DNA from: Owenia fusiformis
Lineage: Eukaryota > Annelida > Polychaeta > Sabellida > Oweniidae
NCBI GenBank assembly: GCA_903813345.2
Contig: CAIIXF020000012.1
Coordinates: 4,941,318 to 5,005,317, forward strand
Reading direction: 5' to 3'
Length of the DNA: 64,000 bases
Shown: positions 45,114 through 55,915 of the stretch, one piece after another
Layout: each line of letters opens with the position of its first letter
How positions within the stretch are numbered: position 1 is the stretch's first letter
The notes under the pieces: generated by a model
Databases searched by the model: none
What the model was told of the DNA's origin: nothing
The model's input: the letters and a program-made list of their open reading frames with translations, nothing else
Translations under genes and position numbers: made by a program

Positions 45114-46696
45114 GAGAGGTTAAGCTACACGTATTTAACAAAACCTGAACGTGAACTTTAATGCGCGCGCAGATAAATGACGTCGGATTTGTTTATTTCC
45201 TGTGGGCCAGCGTGAAGTTTACAGGTTTTTACATGAAATTATCACATTCGTGCAATTTACAGACGCGTATTCAACAAAGCATGAACGTGTACTTCTATGC
45301 GTGCGCAGGAAAATGACGTCAGATTAGTCTTCTTTCTTCAGGTAAGCGTGAAAGTTCCAGGTTTTTACGTGTAGATGAGTGATTACACATCGCTCATTAC
45401 GTGATTGATTTTAGCTATGTTCTAGATTGGCCCTGGAGCCCATATTTGACACAGACAATCTTGCTTGTTATATTGGTAAACCCCAATCCTTAATTGGAAA
45501 TAAGAATAAATTTTAATTGGTAAATGACAACTTCAAATGTGATCGCTTGTTCATTCCGTACAATATAAATTAGCAAGACCAATTTGATGCCCGGGGCTTA
45601 GTACAATAAACAGTAAACTAAACGAAATGAAATGACAACCAGGGCAAGAAAGGATCTAGTGTGCTATGATCTCCCCATGAACAAAAATAAATTCATCTGA
45701 TTTTTCAAAAAAATATACTGCTTTTATTATTTCATTTATATATACACTAGAATTCAGCACTGTATTGATGAATGGGCCACTTATTAGGGCCAATATTCAA
45801 TCATAAAGTGTACAGGGGTTGAGATGCCAAACCATGAAGCCTTTTTGTGTCTGCCAAAATCCATTTGCATCCTACACATCCCTACATCTTATCCAAATAT
45901 GATATTCATTAATGAAACATAACAGTATAATCTTTGTATTTACAAAGTTGTATGGGATTTCGTAAGTGTAAAGGTTGCTTTTGAAGCATTTTTCTATAGC
46001 CATTTTGTAGGAAAAAATGATGAAAAATGATGAAAAAATATATTATCTTTTAATTTGAAGTTTGACCTGAATCGATTGCAAACTTTATATTTGCACATCT
46101 GATGTAATATACCATTTGTGTCATATTGTGAAATTTAATTTGCAATTAATTCAGGTCATAGTGTATTTTTGGGAAAATCAATAGAAACCAATCGGAATCT
46201 GATGGTATCAACATGTTAAGTCAATAGAACACATCCAATGCCAAGTCAATATACCCTTGCAGAACTTAATGACCTCAACCTCAGCCAATGTTGGTCTAAA
46301 CGCTTAAATATTTTTCAAAGTATTATGTTACATTGTATTCTTTATGATATACAGCTAAAAATGAATCATTTAGTTCATGGGGAAATCATAATGGAAAGTG
46401 CACTAGACCCTTATTGTGGTTGAATATGAAATAAATAAAAAATAAAAAACAAAATGTTTTATTGCGACAAGATTCGAACCCAGGCCTAACGGACAAACGT
46501 GAAGTGCTAGATTGCCGAAGTGCTATCCATTACACCATAGAGACATGACCACAGTCGTCACATAAATATAGCTCCACGTCCACTGACATGGTTTCAGACG
46601 TGTAGCTTAACTGAAAATTTTCTTTAACGTGTACTTGAGCGTGGACTTACGCGTTCAGGTTCACGGTTTGCATTTATACGTGTAGCTTAACCTCTC
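45114..46696. mobile_element. 1.6-kb TIR element, copy 4
   Basis: This is the counterpart of element copy 2, with small internal deletions (1583 bp). Its right side is followed by AATTTATGATACATAAAC, the right flank of element copies 1 and 3, then switches to the flank of copy 2. The right-hand TA is AA. Confidence 0.85.
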
Positions 46697-46834
46697 AATT
46701 TATGATACATAAACTTTATCTTATAAAAAAGTAAGCTCCGTTTACCTGTACATTACAATGAAATAAAATAAAATGCAGCATCCGAAACTAATTCAACACA
46801 TTCGAAAAATACCTATTCAGAATACAAATCTTAA

Positions 46835-47179
46835 TTAATACTTGTAATTGTAGAAACATATTATGCTTCTTATTACATTGTGTATTGCTATATTATCATC
46901 ATCTCCACTCCAACCAAGTAGAGGTTTGACAAGTAGTTAATATTGAAAAGTTTTCAGGTTAATGATTGATGTTTCGAAGGGAAAGCGCAATCAGGACCCC
47001 TCCCAGCTTAAACTTTTTCGCATGTTGAGCCGTACCACATATTCACCTATCTACTAACCACGAAGAACCCCAGATGTACCGCTTAATGTGCAAAGGATAG
47101 ATAGCGATATGGAGAACTGAATTCAACAATGTTTTTCTCCTAAACCAATCATTGAAAACATTTTGTAAAAAACAAGGTA
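46835..47179. other. No supported gene
   Basis: This is unique AT-rich sequence directly after the right edge of copy B. Nothing coding was recognised. Confidence 0.4.
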
Positions 47180-48085
47180 TTTTATGTAATGTTGACTGAT
47201 TGACAACAATTTAATGAAAAAATTATTTAGAAATATTTTATATAACTGTTTTTGTTAACATTTTTTGTTTTTTTAGTGCAATTGTTTTTGCTCCTTTCTA
47301 CCAATTCTTGAGAATGAAATAAAATGTCTTTCCGAACCTTGTTGGAACAAAATAGCATATACAACATGTTTTTAGATCTCCCAATATTAAAGTTATACAA
47401 AGGAATTTTTGGTTGATTTTAAAAAATTATTCAAAAAATTAAAACAAAATCCCCACCCCATTAGGTGTAATATAAAGAATACAATGTCACATAATACTGT
47501 GGAAAATATTTAAGCGTTTGGACCCACATGGGCTGAGGTTGAGGTCATTAAGTTCAGCAAGGGTGTATTGACTTGCCATTGGATGTGCTCCATTGACTTA
47601 ACATGTGGATATCATCAGATTCCAATGGAGGCCATTGGTTTCTATTGATTTTCACAAAAATACCTAAAATACACTATGACCTGAATCGATTGCAAATTAA
47701 AAAATTTCACAATATGACACAAATGGTATATCACATCAGATGTACAAATATAAAGTTTGCAATCGATTCAGGTCATACTTCAAATTAAAGGCTTAGACAT
47801 TTTTTCATCATTTTTTTCCTACAAAATGGCTATAGGAAAATGCTTCAAAAGCAACTTTTACACTTATGAAATCCCATACAACTTTGTAAATCCAAAGATT
47901 ATACTGTTATGTTTCATTAATTAATAACATATTTGGATAAGATGTAGGGATGTGTAGGATGCAAATGGATTTTGACAGACACAAAAACACTTCCTGGTTT
48001 GGCATCTCGACCCCTGTACACTTTATGATTGAATATTGGCCCTAATAAGTGGCCCATTCATCAATACAGTGCTGAATATAGTTCA
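47180..48085. mobile_element. Repeat fragment and inverted partial 1.6-kb element
   Basis: The stretch 47180-47450 repeats 31497-31770 directly. From 47460 to 48085 the sequence is the reverse complement of the interior of the 1.6-kb element (about 15330-15980), diverged and without either TIR. A minus-strand open frame at 48042-48260 extends past it and is not recognised. Confidence 0.7.
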
Positions 48086-48364
48086 AAAAGATGGAGGGTG
48101 TATAAGGTCCTTTGTTGAGTTTCACAGCTTTCATAGCACATATTTTCAGAATTCCCCTATTGAAAGGTGTATCATCAGCCTTAAACAAAAGCTTCGATTT
48201 GGTATTAGAAAACATGTCATTTATATTATATTTGCCCAGTAGAGCAAATGACATGCTCATGTGTTTTTACAAGAAATAGCTCATCCAAGCGCACTTACAC
48301 TCACAAAGTTCTTTTGAAAGGCATCACGGTTTGTTGCGATCAAACTCCTGTGGTACACTAGTTA

Positions 48365-48507
48365 TGCCTTGGTCACATTTGTTCCGATTTTCACAAAGGC
48401 GCCCGGCCGATTGAGTATTTTGTTCAAAATTGAATACATTATTGAGCAAAGCACTCAATCGGCCGGGCGCCGGCCGATGGATCGGAGCAAATGTGAACCA
48501 GGCATAA
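48365..48507. repeat. GC-rich hairpin element
   Basis: The arms begin ATGCCTTGGTCACATTTG and end with the complement CAAATGTGAACCAGGCAT, with an inner palindrome GCGCCCGGCCGATTGAGT. Outside it, GCTCATCCAAGCGCAC (48274) and GTGCGCTTGAATGA (48529) are further inverted. A relative with the outer arms only lies at 56168-56336. Confidence 0.7.
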
Positions 48508-49253
48508 CATCGTAATAAACGGTGTTTAGTGCGCTTGAATGACCTTTTTTACGGAAAGCGATAAGGGATCCCCGCATAATTCAAAATCGAATGGAGTTTT
48601 AACATGGCAGTGATAATTCACACTGCGCATCTATTTCGCCGCACTTTATTTTTTTAAATAAAAATTGACGTTCTTCGAATTCATTGTGCCAATCGCGGGT
48701 CGTATATGAATGCCGCGATTAGAAAATATGGTGTCTGTAAATTGACAATATTTGCATAACGTAATATTACATCGCGGCTAAATAGTGGCTTGACCCGCGC
48801 TTTGTGATTTGTTCATAACTTCGACATTGGCTATCGCGGCGTTGTTGAAATCACCGCAGTCTGCAAAGTAACTCTGTCTTTTTTGCAACTGCGCCATCTT
48901 TTTACTCAAACTTCATTATTTATCTGTCCACTACCACTAGATATTAGATAACATTGAACCTAATGAATGTTTCCTTTTTCGAACTGATAAACGGATATTT
49001 GAGTTAACTTCCAATATCATTCAGGGAATATTAACAAGCTTAGTGCTATTGAACGCACACCATTTTTTAAGTGTTGTATTGTTGTAGGGGTGACAATCCA
49101 TATTACGGACTGTCACAAACAGAAGTGACCCTTGCAAAGGGTTCCATTGAAAATATATTATTTTGGGCCATTTCATATCTTTTAAGCGATATTGTATAAA
49201 ACATTTCTCAATGTTTGAAAATTATAATTTTATAAATAACATTTTATGAAATA

Positions 49254-50030
49254 AAACTGTCTGAAATGGTAAATATGGAATATGATGCAATACAATGCAG
49301 TACAATATGATGTAATACAATGCAGTGCAATATGATGCAATACAAGGTGGTGCAATATGATGTAATACAATGCAGTGCAGTATGATGCAATAAAATGCAG
49401 AGCAATATGATGCACTACAATGTAGTGCAATATGATGCAATACAATGTAGTGTAATATGATACAGTACAAAGCAGTGCAATATGATGCAAAAAATGCAGT
49501 GCAATATGATACAATACAATGTAGTGCAATATAATACAATAAAATGCAGTGCAATATGATGCAATACAAAACAGTAAAATATAATGCAATACAATACAGT
49601 GCAATGCAGTGCAATAAAATACAATACATTGTAATAAAATGCAGTGCAATACAATGTGATGCAGTGCAACACAATACAATGCAGTGCAATTCAATACAAT
49701 ACACTACTATACAGTGCAATACAATACAATGCTGTGCAATACAATACAGTACACTGCAGTATAATACAATGCAGTGCAATAAAATACAATGCAGTGTAAT
49801 AAAATGCAGTGTAATTCAAGACAATGCAATACTATACTGTGCAATTCAATACAGTGCAATACAATACAATGCAGTGCACAGCAATGCAGTGCAATACAAT
49901 ATGATGCAGTGCAATATATTGCAGTGCAATACAATACAATGCAGTGTAATACAATGATGTGCTATACAATACAATACAATACAATGCAATACAATACAAT
50001 ACAATGCAATGCAATTCAATGCTATGAATG
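49254..50030. repeat. ~780-bp low-complexity tract of TGCAATACAA-type words
   Basis: The tract is built of the words TGCAATACAA, GCAGTGCAAT and ATATGATGCA in varying order. The decamer-like pattern leaves long open frames on both strands rich in Cys, Ile, His and Tyr or in Met, Gln, Cys and Asn. These are artefacts and not proteins. Confidence 0.95.
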
Positions 50031-50815
50031 TACACCTTCTACAGTCAAATAAACACTGATAAAATTGATTTTAAATTGTAATGGTTTGTTAGTGTATGGA
50101 GTTTGAAGTGGGTGGGGGATACAATAACCAGTCTGCTGATTGATGACTTAATAACTTAGGAAAGATCTCCTAGCTTTTAACAGGTTGCACTTATGTCTAC
50201 CTTACGTTCTTAAACAATCTCGTCTAAGAATACAGGCCCGTATCCTTGATTAACCTGGGGGAGTGGTTTTACCAAGGGGGAGATTTTGTCAAGAGGGGGG
50301 AGCTTTTTGACAATTTTGGAAAAAAAATCATGCGAAAAGTGCTAAGAATTATGAAAAACTGCATGATTTTGAACAAATATTTGGCAAGGGGGAGGGGGGT
50401 GAAACCCCCTGGCTACGGCCCTGGAATAAATATAGGAACTTTCCTTCTCCCAGAATAAATGGTATACAGGTATTACATCAATCATTCTGGTATTTTGTAT
50501 AGGCCTGTATACGAAGGTCTGTAGTACACACTTTATTGAAAGATGGCAGTGTACACTGTGTACTAATGTAAACCATTTTGAGGTCAATTTCCCGCACTCG
50601 AATCTGTAATTCTCAAAGATATCCTCTCTAGAGGCATCACTATGATCCAAAATTACAATTTCGCGGGTCAAGTCTGCAGTCTTTCGAAAAAAGTTGAATT
50701 CGTTGTGTTACCCTTTCTTGTTGGGCATTTATTAACAGAAAACTATATTTCCATCGCGCCAGCATATACTAGCTTTAGCGCGATATTTTGAGTGTGTTAA
50801 TATTCTGGCTAGATA

Positions 50816-51842
50816 AATAAAGTGCGCAGAAATCGATCTGACTGGGCCGCGGTGTATGGTGTTTAAACTGCTTCTTTATTCGGTACATTAATATTCCATA
50901 AATACCAAATAAATCAAACAATTTACCAAACCTTTACCCAATCTATCGAATGTTTTTTTATTTTATCAAATGTAATAATCCATACAATTTATATTCGCTA
51001 TATAGTTTCACTTGTTCTTTGCATTGACATTCACATTTGATATGTATACATGTATTTGTGTGATGCAGCGAATCAATTTGTTTTCCTTAACGCACGTATA
51101 ATTCAATTAATTGTTTGTACATTCGGTATTTAAATTATTTATATTCGGTAAATACCGAATGCCACATTCGATAAATTTCGTTATTTTTCGATAATTTACG
51201 AGACTTTCAGTCACGTGATATATTTGTACGATGTAGAATAGCTGCGCGGCCATTTTGCAAATCTCATTTTGCAAGTCACGTGACAAAATATCGAACAACA
51301 ACGCAACTTATCGAATATTACTTTATTGCATTCGGTAAATAGCAAATTAGCTTTCGGTAAATAGCAAATTAGTTTCGGTAAAATGCATTAACTATGTCAT
51401 AGAAAAATAAACCATTTGGTAAATATAGGCAAACTTATTTCGGTAGGGTTCAATTAGAAATTCAATATTGTGCATATAATGTGTTACTCTTAAGGAATGC
51501 CATAACAATTTACGCAAAAAATATCATTTAACGAATGAAATATGTAATTTAATGCACATAGTATTAAGTGATTGGCTATTTTGAAAACTTAATTTGCTGT
51601 AACAAACATATAAACTTTTTTACCGAATGGAAAATGACTTAGCGAATATGAATGTTTCATATATCGAATATATTTGAATTTAATGAATAAAGAAGCAAAA
51701 ATAATGTCATAGCGGTGTGCGATATCACTCATAACCATTTTTTAATCGCGCACTGAATGAATTACAGGGGGCGCATTATGTAAAGTGAATTAAATAAATA
51801 AAGTGCGCAGAAATCTATCTGACTGGGCCGCGGTGTGTGATA
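50816..51842. repeat. Direct repeats flanking an AT-rich block
   Basis: A ~47-bp sequence with AAAGTGCGCAGAAATC and CTGACTGGGCCGCGGTGT stands at about 50816-50862 and again at 51796-51842 in the same direction. Between them, words like ATTCGGTAAATA and its complement recur many times. No protein is seen. It could be a degenerate element with terminal direct repeats or a local duplication. Confidence 0.5.
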
Positions 51843-51905
51843 TCACTCCCATGTTAAAACTCCATTGAATTTTAAAGTCTGCGGTATATCCCACCGGTTT
51901 AGTCC

Positions 51906-51976
51906 ACCCGTGTAGCTCAGCGGTAGCGCAGGTACCTCTTACGCAATAGGTCCCGGATTCGATCCCCGGTTCAGGC
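51906..51976 (+). repeat. tRNA-derived SINE head or tRNA pseudogene
   Basis: A box TAGCTCAGCGGTAGC (51913-51927) and B box GGATTCGATCC (51955-51965) have normal spacing. The acceptor ends do not pair, so it is unlikely to be a working tRNA gene. The following ~250 bp may be the SINE body. Confidence 0.6.
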
Positions 51977-52522
51977 AAGACTAAATTTGCTTGTTTGCGT
52001 GAAGTACTTCAGGGTGTTTGACTGAGTGGTCCGCAACTCGTACAAAAAGGCTGTGGTGTGTACTTATATGTCTATGTATAAGTGCACACAAAAGAACACA
52101 AGGCTCCTTCAAGGAGGGGTTTCTGGGTCTATCTTCCATGTTAATTACGTAAATTACGACCGTAAATATACGGGACATACCCAAGAGGTATTGCTCACCT
52201 TCATTGGTGGTAAACAAAAAAAAAATACAATACAAAATCCCCTTTCGATTTCCGTATTTTTTTGTTAAAAAACGTGTGACCACGTAATTTGCACCGCAAA
52301 GGCTAACTGTTCTTTTATCGTGATACCGAGGGGAAAAATTATCAAATATTATGCAATTGACTTGCGCCGCGGGCAGTTCAAAAACGTAGCCCTTCTAATA
52401 CCACGATAACATTTGCTCCGATCTTCAACAGTCAACGTCGTCCCCCAGCGGATGAGTATTTTGTTCAAAACTGAATACAATTCTTTACAAAATACTCATC
52501 GACCGGGCACCGATGCTGAAAA

Positions 52523-53701
52523 TGAGTGTCTGTATCTCGCTTGCTTCATGACGTGATAACATAGTAGCCTGGACAGAATTGTTCAATGGTCAATTTTTCT
52601 TTAATAACTTTTTTAACTTTCAGTATTATCAAAATCTGATTACATATTTGAAAACAAGAGTAAAATTCTGACATACAAAAAAATATTTTAGGAACATCTC
52701 TTTATTTATTGATATTATAGGCGTTCGTAGTATGAGTGACGCAAATACATAATTCACCATTTTGTCATAATTCACTCATATTTGTCAAAAATGGCGGCAT
52801 GTTTTGTGGTTTGAATGTTCAGTTGAAAGTTAATATCTGAGAAATGTCATAGACCTACGAAATTATGTAGACTGCTCCCTTAGTATAAGGTAATGACTGC
52901 ACCTTTTGTTTCAAATTGACTTGTATGTATGCCAGTACTTAAAAAGGTTTGTACATTGTATGTACAGTATATTGGTAAGGTCGCAGGACTTGAACGTTTT
53001 TTGGCCATTCCATTGTTACTTGTAGTGGATTAGCAACCCTAGTTCGTTTAACCTGTGCAACTATATGGTCATACTGCCACAGTTTGTAATGTCTTTCCCA
53101 GTCACACGCCTCTTGACCCATCCTTGGCATGCATGTGCATTTTTCTTCAGGTTTTCAAGTTTTTTTTCTGATATGGCTGTTTGGAGCTCTGGAAAAGATT
53201 GAGGACCTACTCTCACCACACCCCGCACATTGAGCGCCGCCTTTTCACATTCTCTTGAATACAACCCCGAACATTTCAATAGAGTTGATTTCATATATCC
53301 TTGGAGGGAGTTAACTGAAGATTGGTCAGTTGCTGCATTGCATTAGGATTGTAACGGTGGCAGCATGGCCCTATAGTCCTATGACTTTCTTTAAATATTA
53401 ACTTTCAACTGAACATTCAAATTCACAGAATATGCCGCCATTTTGAACAAATATGAGACAAAATGGTGAATTATGTATTTGCGTCACTCATACTACGAAC
53501 GCCTATAATATCAATAAATTAAGAGATGTTCCTTAAATATTTTTTTTGTATGTCAGAATTTTACTCTAGTTCTCAATTATGTAATCTAAGATTTTGATAA
53601 TACTGAAAATTAAAAAAGTTATTAAAGAAAAATTGACCATTGAACAATTCTGTCCAGGCTGCTATGTGATCACGTCATGAAGCAAGCGAGATACAGACGC
53701 C
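52523..53701. mobile_element. Foldback-like element with ~310-bp inverted arms
   Basis: Arms 52523-52844 and 53388-53701 are inverted copies, starting TGTCTGTATCTCGCTTGC at the outer ends. Arms this long are seen in foldback and some Mutator-like elements. The core (52845-53387) has two overlapping minus-strand frames (53061-53294 and 52939-53130) that might be one frameshifted protein, but nothing was recognised. Confidence 0.7.
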
Positions 53702-54770
53702 AATTTAGATGTTATTTAATTGATGACCTATATTAGATTCGAGCGGAGACCTCGACTCTTATCCTTCTTCCAAAATATTAAACGTGGCTAGTTATGTTAC
53801 TGTAGTAGCACCTAGGTGGATTGTTACGATACTATAACATAATCGAGATATCGGATAAAAATAGAATCGTTGAACGTCGATGGGAAATCATAGCCGCCCA
53901 TCTTTCACAATAGAATTCATCGAATAATAGTTTAATGGGCAATAAGGAAGGTTGCGCTAGCTTTATTTTTAACCTACATTGCCTTCTGTCAACGTGTTAT
54001 TTTCATCCAATCACCGTTAAATGCATTGCGTGGTTTACAAAGCATCGCCGACGATGGCGTCAGTTTGTGTTGTACCCAGCGAAAGGTTTCATCGTATGTG
54101 GTTTAATGGGTAATAAGGAAGGAATATACTGACATTTTTCTATTAACGTACATACTAGTAACCTATATAACTTACTTTCAAACAATGTGTTCGTTACCAT
54201 GTTTAATGAATATCAATCACGTGTCATTGTCGTAAAATCAACAATTAAACCTAACAATAATGCAGAAATTTGAATTATTTTTAATTTTTCACCTCGTTCG
54301 GAATATAATGAAGTTACCCGAGCCACTACCGGCATTCGTCGACATCGGATCCAAGGAAGGAGTAAGTCAAGATTTTTTGTATTAAATGTTTTCACAAACA
54401 AATATTTTTTAAATATACGTTAAGTCATTTGAGGAGACTATTGATAATATCTTGTTGATGAAATTAAACCTGCAACTTCAATATACTGAACAAATATGTT
54501 AGTGGTATTACATGGGGTCATCCACCGATGATGTGTTACACTGTATGTATTTGGAAAGTAGAAAAAATAAATTTTGTTGTTTATGATTAAACATTTATAA
54601 AAGGCAGAATCAGATAAAGGAAGGGAGGACAAAATTTCAAGCAACATTATGTACGATCTAATATAATATATCCCATAAAATCCGAAATATTCATACCTTC
54701 GTACTTGAAATGTATGACTATACTAACTGATAATTCAATATTGTACTTCTAACTACTAAATGATTAGAAA
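53702..54770. other. No supported gene
   Basis: This is AT-rich sequence with a short direct repeat (TTTAATGGGCAATAAGGAAGG near 53932 and TTTAATGGGTAATAAGGAAGG near 54102). Open frames of 60-70 codons have no domain. Confidence 0.4.
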
Positions 54771-54772
54771 TA

Positions 54773-55378
54773 CGAGGGTTGTCCCAGAAGTAATGCACTA
54801 TATGCTCTAACTTCCTCCAAATTCTTCAATTCAGCTGAAATTGTGTGTATATAACAATTGAAGTTTTATCTATTATATCCTGAAGTTTTAGCATCCAACA
54901 TTAATATTAAGTCTTAATACGGTTGCTATCACAACATGGGGGTAGGGGTGGGCGGGGCAGGTACCAATTTTTCTAGTTATGAAAAGATCTAAAGTGTTAT
55001 TTTATTAATATCCTTTAAATGGTCAAAATGTTTGGGAAATTGTCAAATTTATTCAGCATGATGTTAACCAAGTACGAATAATGACATTAGCACGGTGATG
55101 TGATGATACCACATTTCAATAGTCACGAATTCAAATACAGTCACAGTCAAGAAATTGCAAAAATGGCTGCAATTCTCATCTGATAACAGAAGGCCTTGCG
55201 TTTGGTGGCCTAATTTCATACTTCACTTGGACTCACAGCCACGCAGAACAATGCTACCATGAAGAAAGTATATAAGGAGTATATACCAGATAGAACTACA
55301 ATTATGGGGTGGCAGAAGAGATTTAAAAGCATATAGTGCATATAAGCATATAGTGCATTACTTCTGGGTCAACCCTCG
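54773..55378 (+). mobile_element. Mariner-like MITE with a transposase relic
   Basis: The ends CGAGGGTTGTCCCAGAAG and its complement (with one change) are inverted and flanked by TA, the target of Tc1/mariner elements. This end sequence is typical of mariner. Near 55270-55330 the plus strand reads YKEYIPDRTTIMGWQKRFK, which resembles the DNA-binding HTH end of mariner transposases. The catalytic part is missing, so the element is an internally deleted relic. Confidence 0.8.
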
Positions 55379-55716
55379 TATATAACGATTCCTACTGACA
55401 TAAGACTTTCTGAAATACGTTACGCGATAAAATTGTTGATGAAATTGTGATTTAATTGTAATTTCGACATAATCATAAAAACTTCGGCGGAACAATTGAT
55501 GTTCTCTTTACCTCAAGAAAATGTAAAGAAGTCGGGACATCATGTTGTGCAACAAACGTTGCACAGAAGTTAATGTACTGCAGCATTCGTTTTGAATTTC
55601 TGCACATTTGTGGATATATTAAAGATGTGTTCGACTGCAAGAATGTTATTATATTGAAATGTAATCTAAGAAGATGAACTAAATTGCATTCGACTTTTTG
55701 ATTTAATTTCAGAACA

Positions 55717-55915
55717 ATGATGTTAACATATCTAGCAGTATTTGCTGCCCTTCTTATAGGCATTGAAGCTGGAGCGCGTGGAGGATCTGATTATGACCCA
55801 TATATACCCCGGGGTGAGGTTTACACTGGACCATGTGAGGGAGGGTACAAAACATACAATAGGAGAGATTGTGCAGACTCGTACAGGGAACTTAGAAGAG
55901 AAAATGCTTATGCTG
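55717..55915 (+). CDS. Tyrosinase exon 1: signal peptide
   Basis: The first ATG of ATGATG opens MMLTYLAVFAALLIGIEAGA, a clear signal peptide. A spacer with two cysteines (GPCEGG, RDCADS) follows, up to donor G|GTAAAT (phase 1). An acceptor-like TTTAATTTCAG stands four bases before the ATG, so a 5' UTR intron is likely and the promoter is further upstream. Confidence 0.8.

Larger units (their letters stand above)
32169..46834. repeat. Duplicated ~14-kb segment, copy B
   Basis: This matches 7184-21163 over its whole length apart from indels. It is offset from copy A by about 25 kb and lies in the same orientation. It starts with TGATTTTAGTTAG, the first bases after gap 1 in copy A, so the true left boundary of the duplication cannot be seen. 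Confidence 0.92.

Noticed and set aside
48042-48260. 72-codon minus-strand frame
   Set aside because: It overlaps the inverted transposon fragment, with no recognisable domain.
49222-50052. Cys/Ile/His-rich or Met/Gln/Cys-rich proteins up to 185 residues
   Set aside because: They are translations of a low-complexity repeat, open on both strands.
50342-50671. 109-codon minus-strand frame
   Set aside because: Composition is partly coding-like, but it runs through a G-rich dispersed repeat and has no domain or splice support.
51906-51976. Functional tRNA gene
   Set aside because: A and B boxes are present but the acceptor stem does not pair; a SINE head is more likely.
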